Shown: piece by piece, positions 17,111-28,136 of the stretch | How the letters are laid out: each line of letters opens with the position of its first letter | How positions within the stretch are numbered: position 1 is the stretch's first letter | NCBI RefSeq assembly: GCF_010993775.1 | Contig: NZ_WOTO01000039.1 | Span: 21,799-85,798, forward strand | Direction: 5' to 3' | Origin: Fodinicola feengrottensis | Lineage (GTDB): Bacteria; Actinomycetota; Actinomycetes; Mycobacteriales; HKI-0501 | DNA length: 64,000 nucleotides | Notes under the pieces: model-generated | What the model was told of the DNA's origin: nothing | What the model saw: the letters and a program-made list of their open reading frames with translations, nothing else | The model's database searches: none | Program-made: the position numbers and the translations under genes

Positions 17111-17692
17111 GTGGCGCAGCAGCACAAGACCGAGAATCCGCCCCGGCGCACCGTGGGCCTGGCGGCTAGCTTCGTGCTCTGCGCGGCCGGCGCCGGCCTC
17201 GCGCTTTGGGCCACCACCCAGCCGTGGGGCACCTCCCTCATCCACCAGGTTGCACCCCTCCCGCCGGTCACCAAGTCCATCGCGGGAGGCGCCGTCGCCC
17301 CGATCTCCGCCGCGCTGGCCCTGGTCGCGCTGGCCGGAACCCTCGCGTTGCTGGCCCTCAAACGGATCGGCCGTACGATCGTGGGCGCTTTCCTGGCGCT
17401 CTGTGGGCTGGGGATCCTCGCCGACGCGGTCGCCGCGGTGGCCGGTCCTGACCTGCGGCCGACCACCGCGTCGATGTCCGTGACAGTGACGGTGTGGTGG
17501 GTGTTTTTGGCTCTGCTCGGCGGTTTCCTGGTGCTGGTCAGCGGTGTCTGGGTGGCGTTGTACGCGCGCCGGTGGACGGCTTCGCAGCGGTACGAGTTGG
17601 GTTCGGACGGCAAGGCCCGGGTCGCCGCCGGCGGGTCCAACGACGCCGAGACGTGGGACGCCCTCGACCGCGGCGAAGACCCGACCCGGTAG
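17111..17692 (+). CDS. Trp biosynthesis-associated membrane protein (Trp_oprn_chp family)
   Basis: The 193-residue protein matches the actinobacterial family always seen beside trp genes. It has four hydrophobic segments (about 16-36, 60-85, 88-115 and 125-150) and the typical first loop ALWATTQPWG. The hydrophilic tail ends in DAETWDALDRGEDPT, highly typical of the family. The function is unknown. I start at GTG 17111; upstream codons in frame look non-coding. A flavoprotein gene and a small ORF separate it from trpC. The frame is intact. Confidence 0.85.
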   Translation: MAQQHKTENPPRRTVGLAASFVLCAAGAGLALWATTQPWGTSLIHQVAPLPPVTKSIAGGAVAPISAALALVALAGTLALLALKRIGRTIVGAFLALCGLGILADAVAAVAGPDLRPTTASMSVTVTVWWVFLALLGGFLVLVSGVWVALYARRWTASQRYELGSDGKARVAAGGSNDAETWDALDRGEDPTR

Positions 17693-17737
17693 CTCGCGCG
17701 GGGGTAGCGTCACCAAGATCGGTAGAGGAGGCGGTCA

Positions 17738-19126
17738 GTGACCCGTGCGGTGCCTAATGGTGGGGTGTCGTTTTGGTACGCCCAGCTGGGAAAGCCGGAC
17801 TATCGGCCGGGTTTGCCGGGCGACACGGCCGTGGATGTGGCGATTGTGGGGGCTGGGTATACCGGGTTGTGGACGGCGTACTACCTGAAGAAGGCGCAGC
17901 CGGATCTGCGGATTGTGGTGCTGGAGAAGGAATTCGCGGGTTTCGGCGCATCTGGACGCAATGGCGGGTGGTTGACGGCGAACCTGGCCGGGTCGGCGAG
18001 TCGGTATGCGGCGAGTCACGGGCGGGCGGCGACGCTGGCGTTGCAGCGGGCCATGATGGCGACCGTTGACGAGGTGATCGAGGTGGCCGCGGCCGAGGGA
18101 ATTGACGCGGACATTCACAAAGGCGGGAATCTGGAAATAGCCCGGAGTCCGGCGCAGCTCGGCCGGCTGCGGGACGAGTACGAGCAGTTGCGGCACTGGG
18201 GTTACCAGGACACCGACGTGTCCATATTGGACGGTGCTGAGCTGGCGGGCAGAATTCGGGTCCAGGGGGCGGTTGGCGGCATCTACAGCCAGCATTGCGC
18301 GCGCCTGCAACCGGCAAAGCTCGTCCGCGGGCTGGCGCGGGTCGTGGAGGGTCTCGGGGTGCGCTTGTACGAGCGGACCGAGGTGCTCGACATCGAGTCG
18401 CGGCGGGTGCGTACGAACCGGGGGACGGTGACCGCGGACGTTGTTTTGCGATGCCTGGAGGGATTTACCGCCGGACTCGCCGGCGAGCGGCGGAGTTGGT
18501 TGCCGATGAATTCTTCCATGATCGTGACCGAGCAGCTGCCGGACTATTTCTGGGCCGAAGTGGGCTGGCGGGAAGCGGAAACCCTTGGCGATATGGCCCA
18601 TGCGTACATGTACGCGCAGCGCACCGCGGATGGCCGGATCGCGCTTGGCGGGCGTGGCGTGCCCTATCGATTCGCCTCTCGTACCGATCACAGTGGCGCC
18701 ACCCAGATCCGTACGGTGGCAGCACTTTCCGAGCTGCTGCGGCAGCTGTTCCCGGCGGCCGTCGGAGCGTCCGTGGCGCACGCGTGGTGTGGGGTGCTGG
18801 GCGTGCCGCGGGACTGGTGCTCGACCGTACGGTTCGACCGGCCCAGTGGCCTTGGCACCGCGGGCGGTTATGTCGGTCACGGAGTGGCGACGACGAATCT
18901 GGCCGGGCGGACGTTGCGGGATCTGGTGCTGCGCCGCGACAGCGAGCTGACCAGATTGCCGTGGGTCGGCCGGCGGGTCCGCCGCTGGGAGCCCGAACCG
19001 CTGCGTTTTCTTGGCGTACGGTCGCTTTACGCGCTCTACCGGTTCGCCGACCGGCAGGAATATCGGGGCCGTCCGACCACCAGCCCGATTGCCCGGATCG
19101 CCGACCGGGTGGCTGGCCGCTACTGA
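17738..19126 (+). CDS. FAD-dependent oxidoreductase, DAO/gamma-glutamylputrescine oxidase-like
   Basis: The 462-residue flavoprotein of the D-amino-acid-oxidase fold has VDVAIVGAGYTGLWTAYYL (about residues 32-50) as the FAD GxGxxG motif, RIVVLEKE with the ribose-binding Glu, and FGASGRNGGW, the flavin-contacting Arg-Asn-Gly-Gly motif of PuuB/amine oxidases. The C-terminal GLGTAGGYVGHGVATTNLAG closes the FAD site. It should oxidise an amine or amino acid with O2. It lies between the Trp-associated membrane gene and trpC, which is unusual. GTG 17738 has a good GAGGAGG upstream. The frame is intact. Confidence 0.82.
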   Translation: MTRAVPNGGVSFWYAQLGKPDYRPGLPGDTAVDVAIVGAGYTGLWTAYYLKKAQPDLRIVVLEKEFAGFGASGRNGGWLTANLAGSASRYAASHGRAATLALQRAMMATVDEVIEVAAAEGIDADIHKGGNLEIARSPAQLGRLRDEYEQLRHWGYQDTDVSILDGAELAGRIRVQGAVGGIYSQHCARLQPAKLVRGLARVVEGLGVRLYERTEVLDIESRRVRTNRGTVTADVVLRCLEGFTAGLAGERRSWLPMNSSMIVTEQLPDYFWAEVGWREAETLGDMAHAYMYAQRTADGRIALGGRGVPYRFASRTDHSGATQIRTVAALSELLRQLFPAAVGASVAHAWCGVLGVPRDWCSTVRFDRPSGLGTAGGYVGHGVATTNLAGRTLRDLVLRRDSELTRLPWVGRRVRRWEPEPLRFLGVRSLYALYRFADRQEYRGRPTTSPIARIADRVAGRY

Positions 19127-19192
19127 GCTGACTGTTATCAAGGAGACCAGGACTAGCTATTTGCAGGTCTAAAGGCTGTGTTTTACCGGGCG

Positions 19193-19324
19193 ATGACCGA
19201 GCCCGAATTGTCGGTCGGTAGCATCCCACGCATGGGATCGGGCGGGCTCGGAACAGGCCTGAAAAGAGGCGAGGTGCGCGGGAGCGATCGGTCGTGCCCG
19301 AATGTGGTTGTGGGCGACCGATGA
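19193..19324 (+). CDS. Small ORF (43 aa) overlapping the trpC start
   Basis: An ATG at 19193 opens 43 codons that end in TGA at 19322-19324, overlapping the trpC ATG at 19321 (ATGA). It begins MTEPELSVGSIPRMGSGGLG and has no Trp codon, so it is not a classical trp leader peptide. trpC has no visible Shine-Dalgarno, so translation of this ORF could be what delivers ribosomes to trpC. The coding sequence contains short inverted repeats (GAGCCC/GGGCTC; ATCCCA/TGGGAT) that could fold. No homologue is known to me; it may be only an untranslated leader. Confidence 0.4.
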   Translation: MTEPELSVGSIPRMGSGGLGTGLKRGEVRGSDRSCPNVVVGDR

Positions 19325-20130
19325 GTGTTCTCGACGACATTCTCGTCGGGGTGAAAGCGGACGTCGAAGAACGTCAGGCCGCCGTCCCGCTCGACGAGGT
19401 CAAAAGGCTCGCGGCCGCTGCTCCGGCGGCAAAAGACGCTCTCCGTGCCTTGCGCGCGCCGGGCGTCGGCGTGATCGCCGAGGTGAAGCGTGCGTCGCCG
19501 TCGGCCGGCCAGCTGGCCGATATTCGCGACCCCGCCGCGCTCGCGGGGAGTATGCGGGCGGTGGAGCGCGGTGTATCAGCGTGCTCACTGAACGCAACTA
19601 TTTCCACGGATCACTGGAAGACCTTGCCGCCGTACGAGCGGCTGTCGACGTTCTGGTGTTGCGCAAGGACTTCATCTTCAGCTCGTACCAGGTGCACGAG
19701 GCCCGCGCCCACGGCGCCGACATGGTGTTGCTGATTGTGGCCGCGCTGGAACAGAACGTGTTGATGGGGTTGCTGGAGCGGACCGAGTCGCTCGGCATGA
19801 CCGCGCTGGTCGAGGTGCACGACGAGGCCGAGGCGGATCGCGCGCTGGAAGCCGGCGCGAAGGTTATCGGCGTGAACGCGCGAAACCTCGCGACTCTGGA
19901 GGTGGACAAGTCCATCTTCGAGCGGATCGCGCCCGGCCTGCCGTCCAGCGTGGTGAAAATCGCCGAGTCCGGGGTGAAGAGCACCCACGACCTCATCGCG
20001 TACGCCTCAGCCGCGCGCCGACGCGGTGCTGGTCGGTGAGGGCCTGGTGACCGACCGCAGCCCGCGGCAGGCGGTCGCCGACCTGGTCACCGCCGGGTCG
20101 CATCCGGCGATGCCGCGGCCGTCCCGATGA
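19321..20130 (+). CDS. trpC: Indole-3-glycerol phosphate synthase (two indels)
   Basis: TrpC closes CdRP to indole-3-glycerol phosphate. The start MSVLDDILVGVKADVEERQA is typical. Catalytic features are visible across frames: AEVKRASPSAG with Lys, LRKDFIFSSYQ with Lys, VEVHDEAEADRAL, IGVNARNL and AESGVKS. A G is missing near 19552 (GGGGAG read as GGGAG), and one extra base near 20013 turns SAGADAVLVGEG into another frame; the two cancel, so the stop at 20128-20130 is in the original frame. Corrected length is about 269 residues. GAGG then ATG of trpB follow 7 bp on. Confidence 0.9.
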
Positions 20131-20137
20131 GGAGCGC

Positions 20138-21358
20138 ATGACGATCAGCCAAGGCCCGGATTCCCGCGGCTATTTCGGCCTGTACGGCGGACGGTTCGTG
20201 CCGGAGGCACTGGTCGCGGCCCTCGACGAGCTCGACGTCGAGTTTCACAAAGCGCTCGCCGACGACGAGTTCACCACCGAGCTGTCCCGGATGCTGCGGG
20301 AATACGGCGGCACCCCGAGCCTGCTCTACCAGGCGAAGCGGCTGTCCGCGAAGGCCGGCGCGCGGATTCTGCTCAAGCGCGAGGACCTGAACCACACCGG
20401 CGCGCACAAGGTTCGCAACGTGCTCGGCCAGGCGCTGCTCACCAAGCGGATGGGCAAGCAGCGGGTCATCGCCGAGACCGGCGCCGGCCAGCATGGTGTC
20501 GCGACCGCGACGGCCGCCGCGTACCTCGACCTCGAGTGCACCGTACATGGGCGAGGAGGACACCCGCCGGCAGGCCCTGAACGTGGCCCGCATGCGGATG
20601 CTCGGCGCCGAGGTGGTGCCCGTCAAGTCCGGCAGCCGGACGTTGAAGGACGCCATGAACGAGGCGTTCCGCGACTGGGTGTCCACTGTGGACCACACGC
20701 ACTATCTGGTCGGCTCGGTGGGCGGCCCCCATCCGTTCCCGGAAATGGTGCGCGAGTTCGCGGCCGGCATCGGGGTGGAGGCGCGGGCGCAGAGCCTGGC
20801 ACTGCTCGGCGGGCTGCCGGACGCGGTCTGCGCGTGTGTCGGCGGCGGATCGAACGCGATGGGCATCTTCCACGCGTTCATCCCAGACGCGACTGACGTG
20901 CGTCTTTACGGCTTCGAAGCCGGCGGTGACGGGGTGCAGAGCGGCCGGCACGCGGCCAGCATCACCGGCGGCTCACCCGGCGTGCTGCACGGCGCCCGTA
21001 CGTACTTGCTGCAGGACGCGGACGGCCAGACCATCGAGTCGCACACTCGATCTCGGCCGGCCTGGACTACCCGGCCGTCGGACCGGAGCACGCGTGGCTT
21101 GCCGACACCGGCCGCGCCACGTACGAGGCGGTCACCGACGCCGAGGCGATGGAGGCTTTCCGGCTGCTGTGTCGTACGGAGGGCATCATCCCGGCGATCG
21201 AGAGCGCGCACGCGCTGGCCGGTGCCGTGCGGCTGGCGCCGCAGCTCGCGCATACCCTCGGCCGGGAGCCGATCATCCTGGTCAACCTGTCCGGTCGCGG
21301 CGACAAGGACATGGAGACCGCAGCGAACTGGTTCGGTCTGTTGGGGGAGAAGTCGTGA
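20138..21358 (+). CDS. trpB: Tryptophan synthase beta subunit (two indels)
   Basis: TrpB joins indole and serine using PLP. The PLP lysine is in HTGAHKVRNVLGQ (about residues 86-98), followed by ETGAGQHGVA, the phosphate-binding GGGSNAMGIFHAF and the C-terminal SGRGDKD. A GT pair is missing near 20548 (ACCGTACATG for ACCGTGTACATG) and an AC pair is extra near 21048 (CACACTCG for CACTCG). They cancel, so start and stop share a frame and the corrected protein has about 406 residues. The stop overlaps the trpA GTG (GTGA). Confidence 0.92.
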
Positions 21359-22153
21359 GCGTCGCTACCGCTTTCGAGAAGGCGTCCGGCCGGTCCGCAC
21401 TGGTCGGCTATTTGCCCGCCGGCTATCCGTCGGTGACCGGCGCGATCGACGCGATGAAGGCGATGGTCGACTCCGGCGTCGACATCATCGAGGTCGGTCT
21501 GCCGTATTCCGATCCGGTGATGGACGGCCCGACCATCCAGGCCGCCCCGCCGCGCAGGCCGCGCTGGACCGGGGGGTGCACACCGCGGACATCCTGCGGA
21601 CCGTCGAGGCGGTCGCCGCCACCGGCGTACCGACCGTCGTCATGACGTACTGGAACCCGATCCTGCGATACGGCCCAGAGCGGTTCGGGCAGGACCTCGC
21701 GAACGCTGGCGGCGCCGGCCTGATCACGCCTGACCTGATCCCGGACGAGGGCGCAGACTGGATCGCGGTCGCCGACAAGCACAGCCTCGACAAGATCTTC
21801 CTGGTGTCGCCGTCGTCCACCGACGCACGGTTGGCCGCCACCGTCGCGGCCTGCCGCGGTTTCGTCTACGCCACGTCCGTGATGGGTGTGACGGGCGCGC
21901 GGGCGAAGACCTCCGACGCCGCGCCGACGCTGGTCGCGCGCGTACGTAGGGTTGCCGGCGGCCTGCCGATCGGGGTTGGCCTCGGCGTCAGCAACGGTGA
22001 GCAGGCCGCCGAGGTGGCCCAGTTCGCGGATGCGGTCATCGTCGGGTCGGCGCTGGTCCGGTCCGGTGCCTGCTCGACGCTCCTGACGAGGCCGCTGGCG
22101 TACGCGCCGTGGCTGCCCTCACCACCGACCTGGCTGCCGGCGTCCGCTCCTGA
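21355..22153 (+). CDS. trpA: Tryptophan synthase alpha subunit (two indels)
   Basis: TrpA cleaves indole glycerol phosphate and passes indole to TrpB. LVGYLPAGYPS (about 16-26) and IIEVGLPYSDPVMDGPTIQ carry the catalytic Glu and Asp. VVMTYWNPILRYG and FVYATSVMGVTGAR are the later conserved loops. One base is lost near 21550 (before QAALDRG) and one near 22072 (GCCCTGCTC read as GCCTGCTC). The corrected frame ends at TGA 22151-22153, about 266 residues. The GTG start overlaps the trpB stop. Confidence 0.9.
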
Positions 22154-22208
22154 CCCCGCCCGCCGGGGCGTGTTCAGCGGGGCTGGCGGTCACCGGTAGC
22201 GTGGCGGC

Positions 22209-23267
22209 GTGACTTCGGCCTCCCTGGCATCGCTTCCCAGCCCGACCCAGAACGTGTGGTTCCTGTTCGGGTGGATTCCGCTCCGCGCGTACGCGTTCGC
22301 CATCATCGTCGGCATCGTTGTCGCGGTGTTGCTGACCGACCGGCGACTGCGGGCCCGCGGCGGGCCGCCCGGCGCGGTCACGGACATCGCGCTGTGGGCG
22401 GTGCCGTTCGGGATCGTCGGCGGCCGGATCTATCACGTGATCACCACCCCGGAGCCGTATTTCGGCGCCAGCGGGCATCTGATCGACGCGCTGAAGATCT
22501 GGAACGGCGGCCTCGGGATCTGGGGTGCGGTGGCGCTGGGCGCGGTCGGTGCCTGGATCGGCTGCCGCCGGCTGGGCATCCCACTCGGCGTGCTGGCCGA
22601 CGCGGCCGCGCCCGGACTGGTGTTCGCGCAGGCAATCGGCCGGCTCGGCAACTGGTTCAACAACGAGTTGTACGGCGCCCAGACCAACCTGCCGTGGGGC
22701 CTGGTCATCCACCAGATGGACCCGGCGACCGGGCATGCGGTGGCGACGTTGCCGGGCACGTACCACCCCACTTTTCTGTACGAGCTGCTGTGGAACATCG
22801 GCGTCGGCCTGCTGGTGATCTGGGTGGACAAGCGTTTCCGGCTCGGTCACGGAAGGGCGTTCGCGGTGTACGGGATGGGTTACACGGTCGGCCGGTTCTG
22901 GATCGAGGCGCTGCGGATCGACGACGCGCACCATTTCCTTGGTCTGCGGCTCAACGACTGGACGTCGATCGTCGTCTTCCTCGCGGCGCTCGCGTACTTC
23001 CTGTGGCAGCGCGGGCCGCGCGAGAAGCTCCGGATCGTGGACAACCGCAAGGTCGAGTTGGTCGCCGAAGGCGCGGCTGCTGAGAGTGACTCTGAGGGCT
23101 CGGTGGGTGCCGCATCCGAGGACTCGACGAGCGCGTCCGACGCATCGGCGGGCAGCGTCGAGACAGCCGGCGAAACCAAGGTGGACGTGACGAAAACGGA
23201 CGCTGAGCCACCGTCCGGTGACAGCCCGGCGGACACCCCCGAACCGGAGTCCGCGGACCGCGCCTGA
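22209..23267 (+). CDS. lgt: Prolipoprotein diacylglyceryl transferase
   Basis: Lgt adds diacylglycerol to the lipobox Cys of prolipoproteins in the inner membrane. The 352-residue protein has about seven hydrophobic segments. The family signature GRLGNWFNNELYG (about 144-156) contains the essential Arg-Asn-Glu residues, and FGIVGGRIYHVIT holds the conserved Arg and His. After about residue 285 comes a hydrophilic Glu/Ser/Thr/Asp-rich tail of some 65 residues, common in actinobacterial Lgt. It starts at GTG 22209, 55 bp after trpA. The frame is intact. Confidence 0.93.
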   Translation: MTSASLASLPSPTQNVWFLFGWIPLRAYAFAIIVGIVVAVLLTDRRLRARGGPPGAVTDIALWAVPFGIVGGRIYHVITTPEPYFGASGHLIDALKIWNGGLGIWGAVALGAVGAWIGCRRLGIPLGVLADAAAPGLVFAQAIGRLGNWFNNELYGAQTNLPWGLVIHQMDPATGHAVATLPGTYHPTFLYELLWNIGVGLLVIWVDKRFRLGHGRAFAVYGMGYTVGRFWIEALRIDDAHHFLGLRLNDWTSIVVFLAALAYFLWQRGPREKLRIVDNRKVELVAEGAAAESDSEGSVGAASEDSTSASDASAGSVETAGETKVDVTKTDAEPPSGDSPADTPEPESADRA

Positions 23268-23546
23268 GCGCCGCTGGATTTACCACGTCAAGGCCCGTTT
23301 ACGCAGCTCAGTATGTCCGTGCCCGGCGGTGGCATCGATCACTCGCGGCGAGATCGCGCCCGATGCCTACAGCCGTGTAACCTCGGAAGGTGCGCCGGCG
23401 ATCCCGTGCGCAAACTTTGTCATCCGCCGGGCCGGAACGCTGGCCCGTCCCCCAGGGCCAATGATGTCCCGCCCCCGCCCGGTGCACTCGTGCGGTCTGC
23501 CTTGACCGAGAAAACGAGTGCCCATTAACGACGAGGGAGCCTGCGG

Positions 23547-26500
23547 GTGAATTTCTCTGCGGTTCCGCCTGCCCAAGGTCTTTATGACCCGGCATTCGAA
23601 CACGATTCCTGTGGTGTCGCCTTTGTTGCCGACGCCAAGGGCCGACGCTCACATCAGATCATTGCCCATGGACTGACAGCCGTTCATAACATGGAGCACC
23701 GCGGTGCCGCCGGCGCCGAGGTGAATTCCGGCGACGGGGCCGGCATCCTCTTCCAGGTGCCGGACCGATTTCTCCGCGAGGTGGTGGTGGATTTTCCGCT
23801 GCCCGACGCGGATCCGGACGGTCAGCTGGCGTACGCGGTCGGCCTGGTTTTCCTGCCAGCCAACGATGACGGCGAGGCCGCCGCGCGGGACCTGATCGAC
23901 GAGGTCGTCGCGCAGGAGCAGGGCCAGGTGCTGGGCTGGCGTCAGCCGCCGGTGGATTCGTCCATGCTCGGCCCGACCGCACTCGGCGTGCTGCCCAGGG
24001 TGCGGCAGATTTTCCTGACTTTTAGCGACTCCGCCGGCAATCTTCGTTCCGGACTGCCGTTGGAGCGGATGGCTTTCGTCGCCCGCAAACGCATCGAGCG
24101 GATTTCCGCGGAACGCGACTGCGGTGTCTACTTTCCGTCGCTGTCCAGTCGCACGATTGTTTATAAGGGCATGCTAACCACCGATCAGCTGCCTGCCGTC
24201 GTTTTTCGGCGACCTGACCGATCCGCGTACGGACAGCGCCATCGCCCTGGTGCACAGCCGGTTCTCCACGAACACGTTCCCGTCGTGGCCGCTCGCGCAT
24301 CCGTACCGGATCATCGCCCACAACGGCGAGATCAACACCATCCAGGGCAACCGGAACTGGATGCAGGCCCGCGAGGCGTTGCTTGCCACGCCGGCCATTG
24401 ATGAGGCATTCGGCGGCGATGTCGAGCGGATTTTCCCGATCTGTACGCCCGGCGCGAGCGACTCGGCGACTTTCGACGAGGTGCTGGAGTTGCTGCACCT
24501 GGGCGGTCGGAGCCTGCCGCACGCGATGTTGATGATGATTCCCGAGGCCTGGGAAAACAACGCCGACATGGATCCGGCGCGGCGGGCTTTTTACGAGTTC
24601 CATTCGTCGCTGATGGAGCCGTGGGACGGCCCAGCCTGTGTCGCTTTCACAGACGGCACACAGATTGGTGCGGTGCTGGACCGCAACGGCCTGCGGCCGG
24701 GCCGCTGGTGGCGGACCCGCGACGACCTGGTCGTGTTGGCCAGTGAGGCCGGCGTGCTGGAGATCGACCCGGCCCAGGTGGTCGCGAAGGGCCGGCTGCG
24801 GCCGGGCCGGATGTTCTTGGTGGACACCGCTTTGGGCCGGATCGTCGAGGACGACGAAATCAAGGCCGAGTTGGCCGCCGAGCAGCCGTACGACGAATGG
24901 TTGCACGCGGGCCTGACCCGGCTGGGAAACCTGCCCGAGCGCGAGCACGTCACCTACGGGCACGAGTCGGTGCAGCGCCGGCAGCAGACTTTTGGCTACA
25001 CCGAGGAAGAACTCCGGATCATCCTGACGCCGATGGCGACCTCCGGTATGGAGGCCATCGGTTCGATGGGCAGCGACACCCCGGTGGCGGTGCTGTCCCA
25101 TCGCGCCCGGCTGCTTTATGACTATTTCTCGCAGCTTTTCGCGCAGGTCACCAATCCGCCACTGGACGCGATTCGCGAGGAAATCGTCACCAGTGTCGGT
25201 GACACCATCGGGGCGGAGCAGAACCTGCTCATTCCCGGCCCGGCCAGCTGCCGGCAGATCGTGTTGCCGTTCCCGGTGATCGACAACGACGAGCTCGCGA
25301 AGATCGTGCACATCGACGACGACGGTGACATGCCGGGATTCCGGGCGGTCACGGTTTCCGGCCTTTACCGGGTGGTCGAGGGCGCGGCCGGAATGAAGGC
25401 TCGGCTGGTGGAGATCTGCCGGCTTATTTCCGAGGCGATCGAGGATGGCGCCCGGATTATCGTGCTCTCGGACCGGGATTCCACCGCGGATCTCGCGCCC
25501 ATTCCGTCGCTGCTGCTGACTGCCTGCGTTCACCATCATCTGGTGCGGGAGCGCACTCGTACGCGCGTCGGTCTGGTCGTGGAGGCCGGCGACGCCCGCG
25601 AGGTGCACCATGTGGCTCTGCTGCTGGGATACGGCGCCGCCGCGGTCAACACGTATCTGGCTTTCGAGACCATCGAGGACATGGTCTCCGGCGGCCAGCT
25701 GACCGGAATCGCGGCGCAGAAGGCGATCCGGAACTACGTGAAGGCGCTCGGCAAGGGCGTCCTCAAGGTCATGAGCAAGATGGGCATCTCGACGGTCGCG
25801 TCGTACACCGGCGCGCAGGTGTTCGAGGCGATCGGCCTCAGCCAGGACCTGGTTGACCGCTACTTCACTGGTACGACAAGTAAACTCGGCGGCGTCGACC
25901 TCGGGGCGATCGCCGCCGAGGTGGCTGCTCGGCACGCCAAGGCGTGGCCGGCGAACCCGGCCGACCGGGCGCACCGGCGCCTGGACGTGGGCGGCGAATA
26001 CCAGTGGCGCCGCGAGGGTGAGGTGCATCTTTTCAACCCGGAAACGGTTTTCCTGCTCCAGCACTCCACTCGTACGCGCAAATACGAGATCTTCAAGCAA
26101 TACACCTCGGCCGTGGATGACCTGTCCAAACAGGCCGCGACTCTACGAGGGCTCTTCGACTTCTCCTCTGGTCGCAAGCCCATCCCGATCCAGGAGGTGG
26201 AGCCGGCCAGCGAGATCGTCAAGCGGTTCTCCACCGGCGCGATGAGCTACGGCTCGATTTCGATTGAGGCGCACGAAACTCTGGCGATCGCGATGAACTC
26301 GATGGGCGCCCGGTCCAACACCGGTGAGGGTGGCGAAGACGCCGATCGGCTCCGCGACCCGCGCCCGGCGGCGCAGCTCGATCAAACAGGTCGCGTCCGG
26401 CCGTTTTGGTGTCACCAGCGACTATCTGGTGCTGGTGCACGCCGACGACATCCAGATCAAGATGGCGCAGGGCGCCAAGCCCGGTGAGGGCGGCCAGCTG

Positions 26501-28136
26501 CCCGGCCACAAGGTCTATCCGTGGATTGCCCGTACGAGACATTCCACCCCCGGGCGTCGGCCTGATCAGCCCGCCGCCGCACCACGACATCTATTCGATC
26601 GAGGATCTCGCGCAGCTGATCCACGACCTGAAGAACGCCAACCCGGAAGCGCGGATCCACGTCAAGCTGGTCGCCGAGGTCGGGGTGGGTACGGTCGCGG
26701 CCGGCGTCAGCAAGGCGCATGCCGATGTCGTGCTGATTTCCGGCTATGACGGCGGTACGGGCGCCGCGCCGCTCACCTCGCTGAAGCACGCGGGCGCGCC
26801 GTGGGAGCTGGGTTTGGCGGAAACGCAACAAACCCTGCTGCTGAACAACCTGCGCGACCGAATCGTGGTGCAGACCGACGGCCAGCTCAAGACCGGCCGA
26901 GATGTCGTCGTTGCCGCGTTGTTGGGCGCTGAGGAGTACGGTTTCGCCACCGCTCCGCTGGTGGTTTCGGGCTGCGTCATGATGCGGGTCTGCCACCTGG
27001 ACACCTGTCCGGTGGGCGTCGCCACCCAGAACCCGAAGCTGCGGGAGAAATACACCGGCAAGGCCGAATATGTGGTGACCTTCTTCGAATACATCGCCGA
27101 AGAGGTTCGGGAGTTGTTGGCCGAGCTGGGATTCCGGTCGATCCAGGAGGCGATCGGGCACGCTGAGGTGCTCGACACCCGGGCCGCCGTCGATCACTGG
27201 AAAGCCTCCGGGATGGACCTCTCGCCGTTGTTCGTGGTGCCGGAGCTGCCCGAAGGCACGTCCCGGCACAACACCACCGAGCAGGACCACGGCCTGGAGA
27301 AAGCGTTGGACAACACGCTTATCCAGCTCTGCGAGGGCGCGTTGCTGGATGGTTCGCCGGTGAAGTTGGAATTGCCCGTACGCAACGTCAACCGCACCGT
27401 CGGCACCATGCTCGGCTCCTTCGTGACCCGGCGATTCGGTGCGGAAGGCTTGCCGGCCAACACCATCGACATCACTTTCACCGGCACGGCCGGCCAGTCG
27501 TTCGGCGCGTTTGTGCCGCCGGGGGTCACTTTGCGACTGCTCGGCGACGCGAACGACTACGTCGGCAAGGGTCTTTCCGGCGGACGTATCGTGCTGCGGC
27601 CGGATCCCGTCGCGCCTTTTGAGGCGGAGCGCAACATCATTGCCGGCAACACGATTCTCTATGGCGCGACCCGCGGCGAAGCGTTCATTCGCGGCATCGT
27701 GGGGGAGCGGTTCGGCGTACGGAACTCCGGTGCGCTCGCCGTTGTCGAAGGCGTCGGCGACCACGGCTGTGAGTACATGACCGGCGGCACGGTCGTCGTC
27801 GTTCTTGGGCCCACCGGCCGGAACTTCGCGGCTGGCATGTCGGGCGGCAGCGCGTACGTCCTGAATCTCGACCCGCGGTTGGTGAACCGCGAGATGGTCG
27901 ACCTCGAAGCAGTGTCCGCGGAGGATGCTGACAGGCTGCGGAACATCATTGGCCGCTACGAAGCCGAAACCGGTTCGCCGGTGGCCGCCGAGCTGCTGGC
28001 CAACTGGGAACGGCGCAGGGCCGCATTCACCAAGATCATGCCGCGGGACTACCGCCGCGTGTTGGAGGCCACCCGGCAGGCCGAAGCGGCCGGCCGCGAT
28101 GTCGGCGAGGCGATCATGGAGGCCGCACGTGGCTGA
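23547..28136 (+). CDS. gltB: Glutamate synthase large subunit (three indels)
   Basis: GltB converts glutamine and 2-oxoglutarate to glutamate with electrons from GltD. Cys22 (EHDSCGVAFVAD) becomes the N-terminal nucleophile of the glutaminase domain. SRFSTNTFPSWPLAHP and HNGEINTIQGNRNWM are its other motifs. PGVGLISPPPHHDIYSIEDL is in the FMN domain, and CHLDTCPVGVATQNP in the 3Fe-4S region. The C-terminal GXGXG beta-helix is complete. Single extra bases near 24203 (T4 read as T5), 26365 and 26545 give net +3. Corrected length is about 1528 residues. It starts at GTG with GAGGGAG upstream; the 279-bp gap before it has no gene. Confidence 0.92.

Noticed and set aside
19193..19324. Classical trp attenuator leader peptide
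   Set aside because: The small ORF has no Trp codon and no terminator/antiterminator pair that I can see.
23268..23546. A riboswitch before gltB
   Set aside because: The 279-bp gap has no motif I can match to a known riboswitch class; only a weak TTGACC/TTAACG promoter-like pair is visible.
24022..26100. Long minus-strand frames opposite gltB (and similar ones opposite ngcE, pyk and the glutamate synthase end)
   Set aside because: They mirror the codon structure of the conserved sense gene, a common artefact in high-GC genomes, and have no recognisable domains.
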